From contig CAYNNG010000015.1 in NCBI GenBank assembly GCA_964398655.1, positions 1-41,011 of the forward strand: a DNA stretch of 41,011 nt. The letters run 5' to 3'. The number at the start of each line of letters is the position of its first letter. The first letter of the stretch is position 1. Below are positions 40,817 through 41,011 of this stretch, piece after piece. A program made the translations under genes and the position numbers. Under the pieces are notes generated by a model. That model was given only the letters and a program-made list of their open reading frames with translations, was not told the DNA's origin and did not search any database. The stretch comes from SFFI01 sp964398655 (GTDB lineage: Bacteria; Bacillota; Clostridia; Saccharofermentanales; DTU023).

Positions 40817-40990
40817 TTTTCAAGTAGTGGATGACCAGTAACTATGCTACTTCGGTTTTCCTGATTCTCCGGCAATATTGCAGCTAATGGATGGGTCGTC
40901 GTGCAATTATGCAAATATTGGGTGGTTCAACGGGGCAAATCTGCAGGTAATGGGTGGTTTGGTCTCTAACACCCTTCCACTACTTGCAAA
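40817..40990. repeat. Dispersed intergenic repeat, copy B (opposite orientation to copy A)
   Basis: Core motifs CAAGTAGTGG (40821), CAGCTAATGG (40881), CAAATATTGG (40912) and CAGGTAATGG (40944) run in one direction, with CCACTACTTG inverted at 40977-40986. The portion from 40838 to 40990 aligns without gaps to copy A at 11098-11250. This copy also has a terminal arm TTTTCAAGTAGTGGA at 40817, so its ends form an inverted repeat with TCCACTACTTGCAAAA, as in small non-autonomous elements. The equivalent distal arm is not seen in copy A. Confidence 0.8.
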
Positions 40991-41011
40991 ATCGTCCGAT
41001 ATCCGAGGAAG

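Overview
The window looks like a chromosomal segment of a Bacillota bacterium, most likely in or near Clostridia. The replication-origin block dnaA-dnaN-recF-remB-like-gyrB has the Bacillota order, and a perfect Bacillota-type parS site lies next to parA/parB. GyrB carries the PLWGKMLNVEK variant that I associate with Clostridia. FGAM synthase is a single long chain with a fused glutaminase, and ATCase has a separate zinc-bearing PyrI, which Bacilli lack. The species cannot be named from this sequence. Two runs of exactly 100 N (22018-22117 and 23900-23999) mark scaffold joins, so this is a draft or metagenome-derived assembly.

Layout. 1-578: remnant of an oligopeptide ABC-transporter ATPase (deletion plus frameshift). 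568-2757 (minus): CCA-adding enzyme and a short-chain dehydrogenase. 2895-5648 (plus): DNA polymerase IV, then pyrB-pyrI with a clear terminator. 5941-7026: an orphan sugar-importer ATPase with an altered Walker A. 7154-10999: purL. 11098-11250: copy A of a dispersed repeat. 11257-14308 (minus): adenine deaminase and a THUMP-type rRNA methyltransferase. 14418-16495 (plus): an unknown membrane protein and an AgcS-type sodium:amino-acid symporter. 16607-21044 (minus): response regulator, sensor kinase, ABC ATPase and a reduced FtsX-like permease, with a candidate promoter/operator between the two gene pairs. 21249-21749: DUF4342-type membrane protein. 22157-23899: parB, parA and parS. 24251-32030 (minus): gyrB, remB-like, ROK glucokinase, recF, dnaN and dnaA, with DnaA-box clusters on both sides of dnaA (bipartite oriC). 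32330-40455 (minus): eno, an ABC exporter pair, nadE, mutM and a cardiolipin synthase, closely spaced and all pointing toward dnaA. 40456-41011: a long non-coding stretch with an 18-bp tandem repeat, two GC-rich hairpins and copy B of the dispersed repeat.

Genes that work together: nucleotide metabolism (pyrBI, purL, adenine deaminase), chromosome initiation and segregation (dnaA, dnaN, recF, gyrB, parAB/parS), and an envelope-sensing module (kinase, regulator, ABC transporter).

The observations most worth following up are: a glutamine-dependent NAD synthetase whose glutaminase catalytic triad appears entirely replaced; a gap-free repeat of about 160 bp present twice, each copy with one inverted and three direct copies of a 10-bp core at 33/32/31-bp spacing; a BceB-like permease without the large extracellular loop, next to a promoter flanked by an inverted repeat; and an origin region where 8 kb of genes on the right run toward dnaA and a terminator-like hairpin sits just upstream of dnaA.
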